DNA of 52,208 bases, from assembly GCA_947466535.1 (NCBI GenBank), contig CANIEV010000007.1, positions 1 to 52,208 of the forward strand, given 5' to 3'. How positions within the stretch are numbered: position 1 is the first letter of the stretch; each line of letters begins with the position of its first letter. The stretch is from Betaproteobacteria bacterium. GTDB lineage: Bacteria > Pseudomonadota > Gammaproteobacteria > Burkholderiales > SG8-39. Below are positions 42,638-51,719 of this stretch, piece after piece. Position numbers and translations under genes: made by a program. The notes below the pieces were generated by a model. The model had not been told where the DNA came from. It saw nothing but the letters and a program-made list of their open reading frames with translations, and ran no database searches.

Positions 42638-43239
42638 CACCAGCCGCCGGTGGCGATCCAGCGCTCGATCTGGTCCAGCCTGTCCGAGCCCCAGAACGGT
42701 TCGCCGTCGACGAAGAAGAAAGGCGAGCCGAAGGCGCCTTTGGCCACCGCCGCATCGACGATCTCGCGGGTGCGGTTCTTCACCGCGTCGTCGGCAAGCG
42801 CCGCGCGCACCGTGTCCGCTGCGAACCCGAGCGTGGCGGATACCGCCACGCTGGTCTCGGGATCGGAGATATCCCGGTCATCTATGAAATAGACACGGAA
42901 CAGCGCCTGTGCGAAAGCCTTTGCCCTGGCCGCGTCGGTGGATTCGATCCAGTAGAAGGCGCGCACCGCAGCGGTGGTGCCGGTGGGAAAGCGTGTCGGA
43001 TGCTTGTACTCGACGCCGTGGAAGCGTGCGTTGCGGGCGAAGTCGCGAAGCGAGTACTCGGCTTTCATCGGCACGTTGACCAGCGGCTGTATGCCTGCCT
43101 TCTTGAACGGCACGCCGAGCAGGTAGGGGCGCCAGAGCACCTCGCGGCCGTGTTTTGCCGCGATCGCATCGATCTTCACTGACGCGACGTAGCCGTAGGG
43201 CGAGGAAAAGTCGAAATAGAACTCGATCGGTGCTGCCAT
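42637..43239 (-). CDS. 2-hydroxychromene-2-carboxylate isomerase family protein (DsbA fold)
   Basis: This 200-residue thioredoxin/DsbA-fold protein has IEFYFDFSSPYGYVASVKID at the start, where the Ser takes the place of the usual catalytic cysteine. KAFAQALFRVYFIDDRDISD follows, and GSPFFFVDGEPFWGSDRLD near the end. Family members are kappa-class GST-like isomerases that act with glutathione. The role in this operon is unknown. The duplicated acyl-CoA dehydrogenase tail ends 21 bases before its start. Confidence 0.9.
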   Translation of the reverse strand: MAAPIEFYFDFSSPYGYVASVKIDAIAAKHGREVLWRPYLLGVPFKKAGIQPLVNVPMKAEYSLRDFARNARFHGVEYKHPTRFPTGTTAAVRAFYWIESTDAARAKAFAQALFRVYFIDDRDISDPETSVAVSATLGFAADTVRAALADDAVKNRTREIVDAAVAKGAFGSPFFFVDGEPFWGSDRLDQIERWIATGGW

Positions 43240-43260
43240 GGTGCCTCCTTCAGGCGGAGT

Positions 43261-43318
43261 TTAGCCGCCGATGAGCTGTCGTGCGATGAGCAGGCGCTGG
43301 ATATCGCTTGCTCCTTCA
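43261..43318 (-). pseudogene. Detached 3' end of an acyl-CoA dehydrogenase gene
   Basis: Read on the minus strand this encodes EGASDIQRLLIARQLIGG and a TAA stop. It has no body of its own. The first 36 bases (43283-43318) are identical to 43413-43448, inside the intact acyl-CoA dehydrogenase gene, which ends instead RGLTSQ. The copy ends 21 bases before the isomerase gene, the position expected for the original gene end, so it is probably the native terminus. Compare the livH case at 8351-8479. Confidence 0.75.
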
Positions 43319-43366
43319 AGGGGAAGGTACCGGGGGGGGCGACGCCTCCCCCCCGTGGCCCCCCAA
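43318..43366. repeat. G-run/C-run palindrome between duplicated acyl-CoA dehydrogenase ends
   Basis: The inner stem is CGGGGGGG (43331-43338) with CCCCCCCG (43348-43355), and the core reads GGGCGACGCCTCCC. Outer arms GGGG (43320-43323) and CCCCCC (43359-43364) enclose it. The architecture and core (GGGCG-N-CGCC) resemble the palindrome at 8408-8451. Confidence 0.7.
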
Positions 43367-43390
43367 GCCTGTCGCGAGAGAGGCCGTGGA

Positions 43391-44527
43391 TCATTGACTT
43401 GTGAGCCCGCGGGCGATGAGCAGGCGCTGGATATCGCTTGCTCCTTCATAGATCTGGCACACCCTGACATCGCGGTAGATCCGCTCCACCGGAAAATCCG
43501 CGAGATAGCCGTAGCCGCCGTGGATCTGGATCGCATCGGAGCAGACGCGCTCGGCGATTTCGGAGGAAAAGAGCTTGGCCATCGAGGCTTCCTTGAGGCA
43601 GGGCCGACCGGCGTCGCGCAGCGCGGCGGCGTGATGAACCATTTGCCGCGCGGCTTCGATCTGCGTGGCCATGTCGGCAAGGCGAAACGCGACCGCCTGA
43701 TGTTCGATGATCGGTTTGCCGAATTGTCTGCGTTCGCGCGCGTAGGCAACAGCTGCCTCGAGCGCCGCACGCGCCATGCCCACCGCCTGCGAGGCGATGC
43801 CGATCCGCCCGCCCTCGAGATTGGAGAGCGCGATTCGATAGCCCGTGCCCTCGGCACCAAGCAGGTGGTCCGCGGGGACGCGGCAATTGTCGAACACGAT
43901 CTGCGCGGTGTCGGAGGAGCGCTGGCCGAGTTTGTCCTCCAGTCGGGCGACGACATAGCCGGGGGTGTTTGTGGGCACGACAAAGGCACTGATGCCTTTC
44001 TTGCCCGCTGCCTTGTCGGTGACCGCGAACACGATGGCGATGTCCGCGTTCTTGCCCGAGGTGATGAACTGCTTGGTGCCGTCAAGGACCCAGAGTTCGC
44101 CGTCGCGTCGTGCCGATGCGGTGATCGCGGCGGCGTCCGACCCGGCCTGCGGTTCGGTGAGGCAGAAGCAGCCGAGCAGCGCGCCCGAGGCCAGCGGTCG
44201 CAGCCAGCGCGCCTTCTGAGCATCGGTGCCGAAGGCGAGCAGCGGTCCGCAGACCACCGAGTTGTTCACCGACAGGATGGTAGAGGCGGCGCCGTCCGCG
44301 GCGGCGATTTCCTCCAGCGCGAGCGAGAGCGATACCGTATCCAGACCCGCGCCGCCCCAGGTCTCGGGCACGGTGACGCCGAACAGGCCGAGCGCCGCCG
44401 CACGCTTCAGCGCCTCGCTCGGGAACTGGCCTTCGCGATCGCGCTGCGCTGCTCCGGGCGCGAGCTCGGCGCGCGCGAACTCGCGCACCGAGTCGCGCAC
44501 CTGTTCCTGTTCGGCGCTCAGGATCAT
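43391..44527 (-). CDS. Acyl-CoA dehydrogenase
   Basis: This 378-residue FAD enzyme has FCLTEPQAGSDAAAITASARR, ISNLEGGRIGIASQAVGMAR-type residues in the C-terminal domain, and ERRQFGKPIIEHQAVAFRLAD. The Arg-binding end QIHGGYGYLADFPVERIYRD closes with VCQIYEGASDIQRLLIAR. The exact acyl substrate is unknown; short branched chains are likely in this context. The natural C-terminus appears to have been replaced (GLTSQ instead of QLIGG) by an insertion event. No good ribosome binding site precedes the ATG; the 126-base AT-rich gap upstream may carry a promoter. Confidence 0.92.
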   Translation of the reverse strand: MILSAEQEQVRDSVREFARAELAPGAAQRDREGQFPSEALKRAAALGLFGVTVPETWGGAGLDTVSLSLALEEIAAADGAASTILSVNNSVVCGPLLAFGTDAQKARWLRPLASGALLGCFCLTEPQAGSDAAAITASARRDGELWVLDGTKQFITSGKNADIAIVFAVTDKAAGKKGISAFVVPTNTPGYVVARLEDKLGQRSSDTAQIVFDNCRVPADHLLGAEGTGYRIALSNLEGGRIGIASQAVGMARAALEAAVAYARERRQFGKPIIEHQAVAFRLADMATQIEAARQMVHHAAALRDAGRPCLKEASMAKLFSSEIAERVCSDAIQIHGGYGYLADFPVERIYRDVRVCQIYEGASDIQRLLIARGLTSQ

Positions 44528-44653
44528 CGGGTTCGGGTAATGGGTAAAAACTTCAACATTTCTCTGAAAACCCTATAGCCAGCGCCTGAAAGCGGGCGAT
44601 CCCGATATTGGATTTGGCATAATTAAGGTGATTCGGACTCAGGCAAATCCGGC

Positions 44654-45838
44654 TCACGCGATCTCGATCGCCATCGCGGTCGCCTCGCCGCCACCGATGC
44701 ACAGGCTCGCGATGCCGCGCTTGCCGCCGTACTTGCGCAGCGCGCCGATCAGCGTTACCAGGATGCGCGCGCCCGAGGCGCCGATCGGATGCCCAAGCGC
44801 GCAGGCGCCTCCGTGCACGTTCACCTTGTCGTGGGGCAGGGCGTGTTCCTTCATCGCCGCCATCGTCACCACCGCGAAGGCTTCGTTGATCTCGTAGAGG
44901 TCGACCGACTTCGCACTCCAGCCGGTCTTTTCGTAGATCTTGCGGATCGCGCCCACCGGCGCGGTGGAGAACAGCGCCGGTTCGTGCGCATGGGTGGAGT
45001 GGGCGACGATGACCGCGAGCGGCGCGAGGCCGAGCTTCTCGGCGTGCGAGCGGCGCATCATCACGAGGGCGGCGGCACCGTCGGAGATCGAGGACGAATT
45101 CGCCGCGGTGACGGTGCCGTCCTTGCGGAACGCGGGCTTGAGCATAGGGATCTTGTCGAAGTTGGCCTTGAAGGGCTGCTCGTCGTTTTCGACAAAGCGT
45201 TCGTCCTTGCCCGCCTTGATCGCGATCGGCGTCATCTCCCAGGCGAACCAGCCTTCGCGGTTGGCCTTCTGCGCGCGTTCGAGCGAGGTAATCGCAAACC
45301 GGTCCTGTTCTTCCCGGCTGAAGGAGAAACTGCCGGCGCAGTCCTCCGCGAAGCTCCCCATCAGGCGGCCCTTCTCGTAGGCGTCCTCGAGGCCGTCGAG
45401 GAACATGTGGTCCATCACCTGCTGGTGGCCGATGCGGTAGCCGGCGCGCGCCTTGGGCATCAGGTAGGGCGCGTTGGTCATCGATTCCATGCCGCCCGCG
45501 ATCATGATCTCGTTGGTGCCGGCGGCAAGCGCGTCGTGCGCGAGCATCGCGGCCTTCATGCCCGAGCCGCACATCTTGTTGATCGTGGTGCAGCCTGCAG
45601 ACAGCGGGAGGCCGGCGCCGAGGCTCGCCTGCCGCGCAGGGGCCTGGCCCTGGCCTGCGGGCAGTACGCAGCCCATCAGCACCTCGTCGATCTGTTCCGG
45701 CTTGATGCCGGAACGCTCGACCGCTGCGCGAATCGCGGCGGCGCCGAGTTCGGGCGCGGCGAAATTCTTGAGATCTCCCTGGAACGCGCCCATCGGCGTG
45801 CGTACGGAGGAGACGATGACGATCGGATCGTTGAGCAT
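44654..45838 (-). CDS. Acetyl-CoA acetyltransferase (thiolase)
   Basis: This 394-residue thiolase has active-site Cys90 in INKMCGSGMKAAML, then MIAGGMESMTNAPYLMPKAR. NVHGGACALGHPIGASGARI carries the catalytic His, and the second Cys is in LCIGGGEATAMAIE. It splits or condenses acetoacetyl-CoA, fitting use of the acetoacetate released by HMG-CoA lyase or PHB metabolism (no acetoacetate CoA-transferase pair is seen). It is 11 bases from the thioesterase gene and in the liu transcription unit. Confidence 0.95.
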   Translation of the reverse strand: MLNDPIVIVSSVRTPMGAFQGDLKNFAAPELGAAAIRAAVERSGIKPEQIDEVLMGCVLPAGQGQAPARQASLGAGLPLSAGCTTINKMCGSGMKAAMLAHDALAAGTNEIMIAGGMESMTNAPYLMPKARAGYRIGHQQVMDHMFLDGLEDAYEKGRLMGSFAEDCAGSFSFSREEQDRFAITSLERAQKANREGWFAWEMTPIAIKAGKDERFVENDEQPFKANFDKIPMLKPAFRKDGTVTAANSSSISDGAAALVMMRRSHAEKLGLAPLAVIVAHSTHAHEPALFSTAPVGAIRKIYEKTGWSAKSVDLYEINEAFAVVTMAAMKEHALPHDKVNVHGGACALGHPIGASGARILVTLIGALRKYGGKRGIASLCIGGGEATAMAIEIA

Positions 45839-45849
45839 GCTTGACTCCC

Positions 45850-46284
45850 TTACTTGGTCGGCGTCGGGTCGACGATGAGCTTACGTGCGTGCTCGAGGAT
45901 GTCCTGCGGGAAGGCGCGCGACTTGCGCGCCTTTGCATCGAGGCAGACGACGGTGAATTCCGAGGTGGCACAGACCTCACCCGTTTCATCATTGACGAGT
46001 TCGTGCACGAAGCGCAGCACCTTGTCGCGCATCTCGAGCACGCCCGAGCGCACCGAGACCACGTCGCCCGCGAGCAGTTCTCGCTTGTAGCTGGTGTTCT
46101 GCTGCACCGCCGCCATGTGGATCGCGGTGCTGCGCAGCATCGAGGGCGTGATGCCGATGCGGTTGTACAGCTGCCAGCAGGCTTCCTCGAAGAATTCGCC
46201 GTAGGCGCGCACGTTGACGTGGCCCATATGGTCGCATTGCCAGGCGTGCACGGTGCCGCGGGCGGTGTCGAACATGTCGGCCAT
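45850..46284 (-). CDS. Acyl-CoA thioesterase (4HBT hotdog fold)
   Basis: This 144-residue hotdog-fold protein has the 4-hydroxybenzoyl-CoA thioesterase motif CDHMGHVNVRAYGEFFEEA near residues 18-36, where the Asp is catalytic in the family. RSGVLEMRDKVLRFVHEL and CATSEFTVVCLD follow. It would hydrolyse small acyl-CoAs and may relieve CoA trapping in the pathway. It lies 10 bases from liuA and 11 from the thiolase. Confidence 0.9.
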   Translation of the reverse strand: MADMFDTARGTVHAWQCDHMGHVNVRAYGEFFEEACWQLYNRIGITPSMLRSTAIHMAAVQQNTSYKRELLAGDVVSVRSGVLEMRDKVLRFVHELVNDETGEVCATSEFTVVCLDAKARKSRAFPQDILEHARKLIVDPTPTK

Positions 46285-46294
46285 GCGCGTCTCC

Positions 46295-47479
46295 TCAGGC
46301 GGTTTCGGAAAAAAGCTCGCGGCCGATCAGCCAGCGGCGGATCTCGGAGGTGCCGGCGCCGATCTCGTAGAGCTTGGCGTCGCGCCAGAGGCGCCCGGTC
46401 GGCGAGTCGTTGATGTAGCCCATGCCGCCGAGTGACTGGATGGCTTCGCCCGCCATCCAGGTTGCCTTCTCGGCGGAGTAGAGGATGGCGCCCGCGGCGT
46501 CCTTGCGCAGCGCGCGCACATCGTCCGGCGTGCGTGCGGCATCGCAGGCCTGGCCGACCGCATACACGTAGGCGCGGCAGGCGCTCCAGGTGCTGTACAT
46601 GTCGGCGAGCTTGCCCTGCATCAGCTGAAATTCGCCAATGGCCTGGCCGAACTGCTTGCGCTCATGAACATAGGGCAGAACCGCATCCATGCAGGCGGCC
46701 ATGATGCCCAGGGGTCCGCCGGAGAGCACTGCGCGCTCGAAATCGAGACCGCTCATCAACACGTGTACGCCGCGGCCGACATCCGAGAGCACGTTCTCCT
46801 CCGGTACCTCGCAGTCGCTGAACACGAGCTCGCAGGTGTTGGAGCCGCGCATGCCGAGCTTGTCGAGCTTCTGCGCGGTGGAAAAGCCGGGAAAGCCCTT
46901 CTCGATCAGGAACGCGGTCATGCCGCGCGGGCCGGCGTTGATGTCGGTCTTGGCGTACACCACCAGCACATCGGCATCGGGGCCGTTGGTGATCCACATC
47001 TTGTTGCCATTGAGGATGTACTTGCCCTTGCGGTATTCGGCGCGGGTGCGCATCGACACCACGTCCGATCCGGAGCCGGGTTCGGACATCGCGAGCGCGC
47101 CGACCAGGTCGCCCGAGACGAGGCCGGGCAGGTACTTGCGCTTCTGCGCTTCGCTGCCATTGCGGTGGATCTGGTTTACACACAGGTTCGAATGCGCGCC
47201 GTAGGAAAGACCGACCGAGGCCGAGGCGCGGCTGATTTCCTCGATGGTGATGATGTGGGCGAGGTAACCCATCGCGGTGCCGCCGTAGTCCTCGCCGACG
47301 GTGATGCCGAGCAGGCCGAGGCTGCCGAGCTTTTTCCAGAGATCGGCGGGAAAGTCGTTGTCGCGGTCGATCACTGCGGCGCGCGGCGCGATTTCCGCGG
47401 CGGCGAAGTCGCGCACCGTGTCGCGCAGCATCGCGATTTCCTCGGGAAGCGGAAACCTCAGGCCGGGCAGGTCGTTCAT
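46295..47479 (-). CDS. liuA: Isovaleryl-CoA dehydrogenase
   Basis: This 394-residue acyl-CoA dehydrogenase has [20 protein letters not shown] and [20 protein letters not shown]. The isovaleryl-type C-terminal region [18 protein letters not shown] follows, then [20 protein letters not shown] and [19 protein letters not shown]. It oxidises isovaleryl-CoA to 3-methylcrotonyl-CoA, the substrate of the carboxylase encoded downstream. It is the first gene of the liu unit. A 304-base divergent spacer separates it from the MBL gene. Confidence 0.94.
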   Translation of the reverse strand: MNDLPGLRFPLPEEIAMLRDTVRDFAAAEIAPRAAVIDRDNDFPADLWKKLGSLGLLGITVGEDYGGTAMGYLAHIITIEEISRASASVGLSYGAHSNLCVNQIHRNGSEAQKRKYLPGLVSGDLVGALAMSEPGSGSDVVSMRTRAEYRKGKYILNGNKMWITNGPDADVLVVYAKTDINAGPRGMTAFLIEKGFPGFSTAQKLDKLGMRGSNTCELVFSDCEVPEENVLSDVGRGVHVLMSGLDFERAVLSGGPLGIMAACMDAVLPYVHERKQFGQAIGEFQLMQGKLADMYSTWSACRAYVYAVGQACDAARTPDDVRALRKDAAGAILYSAEKATWMAGEAIQSLGGMGYINDSPTGRLWRDAKLYEIGAGTSEIRRWLIGRELFSETA

Positions 47480-47783
47480 GCTTGGGCTCCCCAGTTGGGA
47501 TGGCAGGCAAGGGCGCCGGTTCGCGCGCTTGTTGCTGCGTTTGTTCGTGGGCCGACCACACTTTCGGCAGGGTTGTTATCCATTTGGCGCATCGGGGGCG
47601 ATTTTGCGAGAATGGGCAGCCGGTCAGGTGTCTGCGAAACGGCTTCCGCCCTCCGGGAACAAATCGGGGCGCGCGGCGTGTTTCGCAATCAGCGAACCGG
47701 GATTCTACTCCCGCCGACGCGGCCTCATTTTCGTCCATTCCCCGCCGATTCCTGCGGCTTTTTTCCTGAACTCGCGAGCATTC
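47480..47783. other. 304-bp divergent intergenic region
   Basis: This spacer between liuA (minus) and the MBL gene (plus) should hold both promoters. I see no convincing -35/-10 pair, strong palindrome, RNA gene or conserved coding frame. It is GC-rich with a pyrimidine-rich stretch (47700-47765). Confidence 0.5.
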
Positions 47784-48821
47784 ATGAACCCCGAATCCGT
47801 CCTGCAGTATCCGCATGCCACCCCGCCCGAACCCGGCGAGGTCCGCGCCATCGCCCCGGGGGTGCACTGGCTGCGCATGCCGCTGCCGTTCGCGCTGAAC
47901 CACATCAACCTGTGGCTGCTCGAGGACGGGGATTCCTGGGTGATCGTGGACACCGGGATTGGAAACGAGGACACCCGCAAGTACTGGGATGTGGCGCTGG
48001 CCACGACCGTCGGATCGCGGCCGGTCTCGCGCGTTATCCTGACCCACCACCATCCCGACCACTCGGGGAACGCGGGCTGGCTCACCCGGCGTTTCAACGC
48101 GCCGATGGTGATCGCGCAGACCGAGTACCTCGCCTGTCATTCGGTACTGGATTCGCGCGCCGGCTACGACCTGGAAGCGATCCTTGCGATGTACCGGCGC
48201 AACGGGCTCACCGCCGAGAACGAGACCAAGATGCGCACCCGCGGCGAGCATTTCCGCAAGCACGTGCAGGACTTTCCGAACAGCTACTCGCGGATGCTGG
48301 ACGGCATGGTGCTGTCGATCGGCGGGCGCGACTGGCGCGTGCTGGTGGGCTATGGCCACTCGCCCGAGCATGTGTCGCTTTATTGCGAGGACGAGGATGT
48401 GATGATCTCGGGCGACATGATGCTGCCCAAGATCACCACCAATGTGAGCGTTCAGGCGGTGGAGCCGCTCGGCAATCCGCTCAAGCTGTTTCTCGACTCG
48501 ACCCGCGCGCAGGCCGCGCTGCCGGCGGACACCCTGGTGCTGCCGTCGCACGGCCTGCCCTTCCGCGGCATTCGCGACAGGGTGGCGCAGCTGGTGCACC
48601 ACCACGACCTGCGTCTTGCCGAAGTGGTGGAGGCGTGCAAGGGCCCGACCGCAGCGGCCGAGGTGATCCCGACCTTGTTTCGCCGGCCGCTGGATGCGCA
48701 CCAGATGTTCTTCGCGATGGGCGAATCCATGGCGCACCTGCACCTGCTCGAATCCGAGGGGCGGGTGGTGCGCACGATCGGTAATGATGGGGTGTTACGC
48801 TACTCCAGCGCCGGGCGATAG
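47784..48821 (+). CDS. MBL-fold metallohydrolase
   Basis: This 345-residue protein has the MBL start VHWLRMPLPFALNHINLWLL, DTGIGNEDTRKYW and the metal motif LTHHHPDHSGNAGWL. VGYGHSPEHVSLYCED, ISGDMMLPKIT and LPSHGLPFRG follow. The C-terminal ~60 residues are helical with HHDLRLAEVVEACKGPT, an extension typical of the beta-lactamase-associated winged-helix group. Substrate unknown. The ATG at 47784 fits the family start, with only a weak ribosome binding site. It may share an operon with phaC, 29 bases downstream. Confidence 0.88.
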   Translation: MNPESVLQYPHATPPEPGEVRAIAPGVHWLRMPLPFALNHINLWLLEDGDSWVIVDTGIGNEDTRKYWDVALATTVGSRPVSRVILTHHHPDHSGNAGWLTRRFNAPMVIAQTEYLACHSVLDSRAGYDLEAILAMYRRNGLTAENETKMRTRGEHFRKHVQDFPNSYSRMLDGMVLSIGGRDWRVLVGYGHSPEHVSLYCEDEDVMISGDMMLPKITTNVSVQAVEPLGNPLKLFLDSTRAQAALPADTLVLPSHGLPFRGIRDRVAQLVHHHDLRLAEVVEACKGPTAAAEVIPTLFRRPLDAHQMFFAMGESMAHLHLLESEGRVVRTIGNDGVLRYSSAGR

Positions 48822-48850
48822 TCGGCGGAGAAGGCGACGGAGGGCAGGCA

Positions 48851-50680
48851 GTGAGCGACGCAGGCAAGGCATACGATCCGGAGCAGACGGCGAAGATCCT
48901 CGCCGAGGTCGCGCAGCAGTCGAGCCGCCTCCTCGAGGACTTCATGAAGCGCCAGGCCGAGGGCAAGGGCCCCGACCTCGCGGCGCAGTTCAAGGACGAA
49001 TTCGGCGTCGCCAAGGCGTTCATGGACATGTGGGGCAACATGCTCTCCAATCCGTGGAAAGTGGCCGAGACACAGGCCAAGATGTTCTGGGACTACGCCA
49101 ACCTGTGGCAGAACTCCTGGCTGCGCCTGCTCGGGCAGAACGTGGCGCCGGTGGCCGCGCCCGCCAAGGGCGACAACCGCTTCAAGGACGAGGAGTGGAG
49201 CAATCACTTCCTCTTCGATTACATCAAGCAGTCGTACCTGATCACCGCACGAAACATGCATGAGGCGGTGGCGGGCACCGAGGGGCTGACGGAGGAGCAC
49301 AAGCGCAAGGTGGATTTCTTCACCCGCCAGTACATCGACGCCCTCGCGCCTTCGAACTTCGTGTTCACCAACCCGCAGGTGCTGCGCGAGACGCTCAATT
49401 CGGGGGGGCAGAACCTGGTGAAGGGCCTCGCGCACCTGCTCGAGGACATCGAGCGTGGCGACGGCAGCCTGCGCATCTCGATGACCGACGAACGTGCCTT
49501 CGAGGTAGGGCGCAATGTCGCCACCACGCCTGGCAAGGTGGTGTTCCAGAACGACCTGATGCAACTCATCCAGTACGCCCCGATGACCGACACGGTGGCG
49601 AAACGGCCGCTGCTGATCATGCCGCCCTGGATCAACAAGTTCTACATCCTCGACCTGCGCGAAAAGAATTCCTACATCCGCTGGGCGGTGTCGCAGGGCC
49701 ACACGGTATTCGTGGTCTCCTGGGTGAATCCCGACCGGCGCCATGCCGACAAGGGTTTCGACGACTACATGTTCGAGGGACCGCTTGCCGCGCTGGATGC
49801 GATCGAGCGCGCCACCGGCGAGCGTGAGGTGAATGTCATCGGCTACTGCCTCGGCGGCACGCTGCTCGGCAGTGCGCTCGCCTGGATGGCGTCGAAAAAG
49901 GACACGCGCGTCGCGAGCGCGACCTTCTTTGTCTCGCTGCTGGATTTTTCGATTCCGGGCGAACTCGGCGTGTTCATCGACGAGCAGCAGGTGCAGGCAC
50001 TCGAGCGGCGCATGAGCGAGCGCGGCTACCTCGAGGGCTCGGAGATGGCGGGCACCTTCAACATGCTGCGCGCCAACGATCTTATCTGGTCATTCGTGAT
50101 CAACAACTACCTGCTCGGCCGCGAACCCTTTCCCTTCGACCTGCTCTACTGGAACTCCGATTCCACCCGCATGCCGGCGAAGATGCACAGCTTCTACCTG
50201 CGCAACATGTACTTGAAGAACGCGCTCAAGGACCCGGGCGGCATCAAGCTCGGGGGCGTGTCGCTCGACCTGCGAAAGGTGAAGGTGCCCGCCTATTTCA
50301 TCTCCACCGTCGAGGACCATATCGCGCCGTGGAAGTCGACCTATCTCGGCGCGCGAATCCTCGGCTCGAATGCAAAGAACGGCCGCGGCGTGCGCTTCGT
50401 CCTCGGCGGTTCGGGGCATATCGCGGGCGTGGTCAATCCGCCGGCGGCAAACAAGTACTGCTTCTGGACCAATGACGCGATGCCCGAGACGCCTGAGGCC
50501 TGGCAGGCATCAGCCGAGCGCCACGAAGGCTCCTGGTGGCCGGACTGGCAGGCGTGGATCAGTACCGTGAACGGCGATGCGCGCGTGCCGGCGCGGATAC
50601 CGGGCGAGGGCGGCTTGCCCGCGATCGAGGACGCGCCGGGCAGTTACGTCAAGTTTCGTTTGGGCGCCAAGCCGGCCTGA
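48851..50680 (+). CDS. phaC: Class I poly(3-hydroxyalkanoate) synthase
   Basis: This 609-residue enzyme polymerises 3-hydroxyacyl-CoA into PHA granules. The N-terminal domain is followed by the catalytic alpha/beta hydrolase domain with lipase-like box GYCLGGT (nucleophile Cys333). Asp489 lies in TVEDHIAPW and His523 in GGSGHIAGVVNPP. Other family stretches are LIMPPWINKFYILDLREKNS and SWVNPDRRHADKGFDDY. Slightly longer than the usual ~590. The GTG at 48851 is supported by GGAGGG six bases upstream. No phaA, phaB or phasin gene is adjacent. Confidence 0.95.
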   Translation: MSDAGKAYDPEQTAKILAEVAQQSSRLLEDFMKRQAEGKGPDLAAQFKDEFGVAKAFMDMWGNMLSNPWKVAETQAKMFWDYANLWQNSWLRLLGQNVAPVAAPAKGDNRFKDEEWSNHFLFDYIKQSYLITARNMHEAVAGTEGLTEEHKRKVDFFTRQYIDALAPSNFVFTNPQVLRETLNSGGQNLVKGLAHLLEDIERGDGSLRISMTDERAFEVGRNVATTPGKVVFQNDLMQLIQYAPMTDTVAKRPLLIMPPWINKFYILDLREKNSYIRWAVSQGHTVFVVSWVNPDRRHADKGFDDYMFEGPLAALDAIERATGEREVNVIGYCLGGTLLGSALAWMASKKDTRVASATFFVSLLDFSIPGELGVFIDEQQVQALERRMSERGYLEGSEMAGTFNMLRANDLIWSFVINNYLLGREPFPFDLLYWNSDSTRMPAKMHSFYLRNMYLKNALKDPGGIKLGGVSLDLRKVKVPAYFISTVEDHIAPWKSTYLGARILGSNAKNGRGVRFVLGGSGHIAGVVNPPAANKYCFWTNDAMPETPEAWQASAERHEGSWWPDWQAWISTVNGDARVPARIPGEGGLPAIEDAPGSYVKFRLGAKPA

Positions 50681-50715
50681 TAGATGAGCCTAACGCTGTT
50701 TGCAGCAGCGGGCGT

Positions 50716-51699
50716 TCAGGTGCCGAGCATGTCCGGCGCAAACAGTTCCTCGAGGCTGACCGGGCGCGCCTGCAGGCCGTCTTCGCGGGACCAGCGCATC
50801 TGGGCTTCCAGAATCTTTCGATTGGCTGCGATGCCGTAGGGCCAGAAGTCATCGCCCATGAGCGCGCGGGTCTGCCGCAACTCGGAGGTAATCCAAGGTA
50901 GTGTGACCTTCGGCGCCTGGATGACGGCAAGTTCCTCCACCGCGAGGTCCTTGGCTTCGCAGAAGGCGCGGTAAAGCGCGCGGGGAAGTCCGGGATGCTT
51001 TTCGATAAGCGCTCTCTTCACGCCAACCGCGTGCATGATAGGGAAGAGGCCGGTGCGGTGAAACCAGTCGCGCTCGGCGGCTTCCGGATCCGGAAACAGG
51101 CGTGCAATACGCGGATCGCCCGATCGAAGCGCGGCGGGTTCGCGAAGCGAGATAAGCGCATCGATCTCGCCGGCAAGAAGGCGATCCTCGAGGCTTCGAC
51201 CTTCCGGCAGGATGTTCATGACCAGCCCGGGCGGCTTCACGGGAAGCGGGAATTCGAGGCTCTTGGTCCGCACGCTGTCGCCCACGCACCAGTGGATCGA
51301 GTTCGTGTCCAGCCGGTGGTCATCGCGCAGCATGCCGCGCATGACCACCGCGGCAGTCATGTCGTATTCCTGCAGCCCGACTCGTTTGCCCGCGAGATCG
51401 GCGGGGCGCGAGATGCCGCGGTCGGTGCGAATGAAGATCGAGCCGTGGCGGAAGGTGCGCGACGGGAACACCGGAATCAGCAGATACGGAAGCGGTCCCT
51501 GCGACAGGGTGCTCAGCGTGTTGCTGAGGGAGATTTCGGTGATGTCGAACGGTGCGTCACCGAAGGCGAGCGCAAAGGCTTCCTCGGGACGCAGGATGCT
51601 GCAATCCAGCCCGAATCCTTCGGGCGCTATCCTTCCGTCGATCAGCGGCTGGGTCCGGTCGTAGCGCCAGAACGCCGCAGTCAGTGTCGGCTTGCTCAC
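50716..51699 (-). CDS. Solute-binding-fold protein without signal peptide (4,5-dihydroxyphthalate decarboxylase-like)
   Basis: This 327-residue protein begins MSKPTLTAAFWRYDRTQPLID with no signal peptide. It has ILRPEEAFALAFGDAPFDIT, LIPVFPSRTFRHGSIFIRTD, PADLAGKRVGLQEYDMTAAV and WFHRTGLFPIMHAVGVKR. These match the periplasmic-binding-like fold of the 4,5-dihydroxyphthalate decarboxylase group, which can be cytoplasmic enzymes. Whether this one is an enzyme is unknown. It lies 20 bases from the isochorismatase-like gene on the same strand and probably shares an operon. Confidence 0.75.
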   Translation of the reverse strand: MSKPTLTAAFWRYDRTQPLIDGRIAPEGFGLDCSILRPEEAFALAFGDAPFDITEISLSNTLSTLSQGPLPYLLIPVFPSRTFRHGSIFIRTDRGISRPADLAGKRVGLQEYDMTAAVVMRGMLRDDHRLDTNSIHWCVGDSVRTKSLEFPLPVKPPGLVMNILPEGRSLEDRLLAGEIDALISLREPAALRSGDPRIARLFPDPEAAERDWFHRTGLFPIMHAVGVKRALIEKHPGLPRALYRAFCEAKDLAVEELAVIQAPKVTLPWITSELRQTRALMGDDFWPYGIAANRKILEAQMRWSREDGLQARPVSLEELFAPDMLGT

Positions 51700-51719
51700 G
51701 TGTCAATCGGCTCCGTGGC

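Noticed and set aside
40403-42892. Open frame of about 829 codons on the plus strand
   Set aside because: Antisense to liuB, the LOG-family gene and the isomerase gene, with no family motifs; a codon-bias shadow.
46664-48784. Open frames of about 700 codons on both strands over liuA and the MBL gene
   Set aside because: They overlap two clear genes and show no recognisable domain.
50690-50716. AACGC...GCGTT hairpin after phaC as terminator
   Set aside because: A 5-bp stem with a long loop and no T run is too weak to call.
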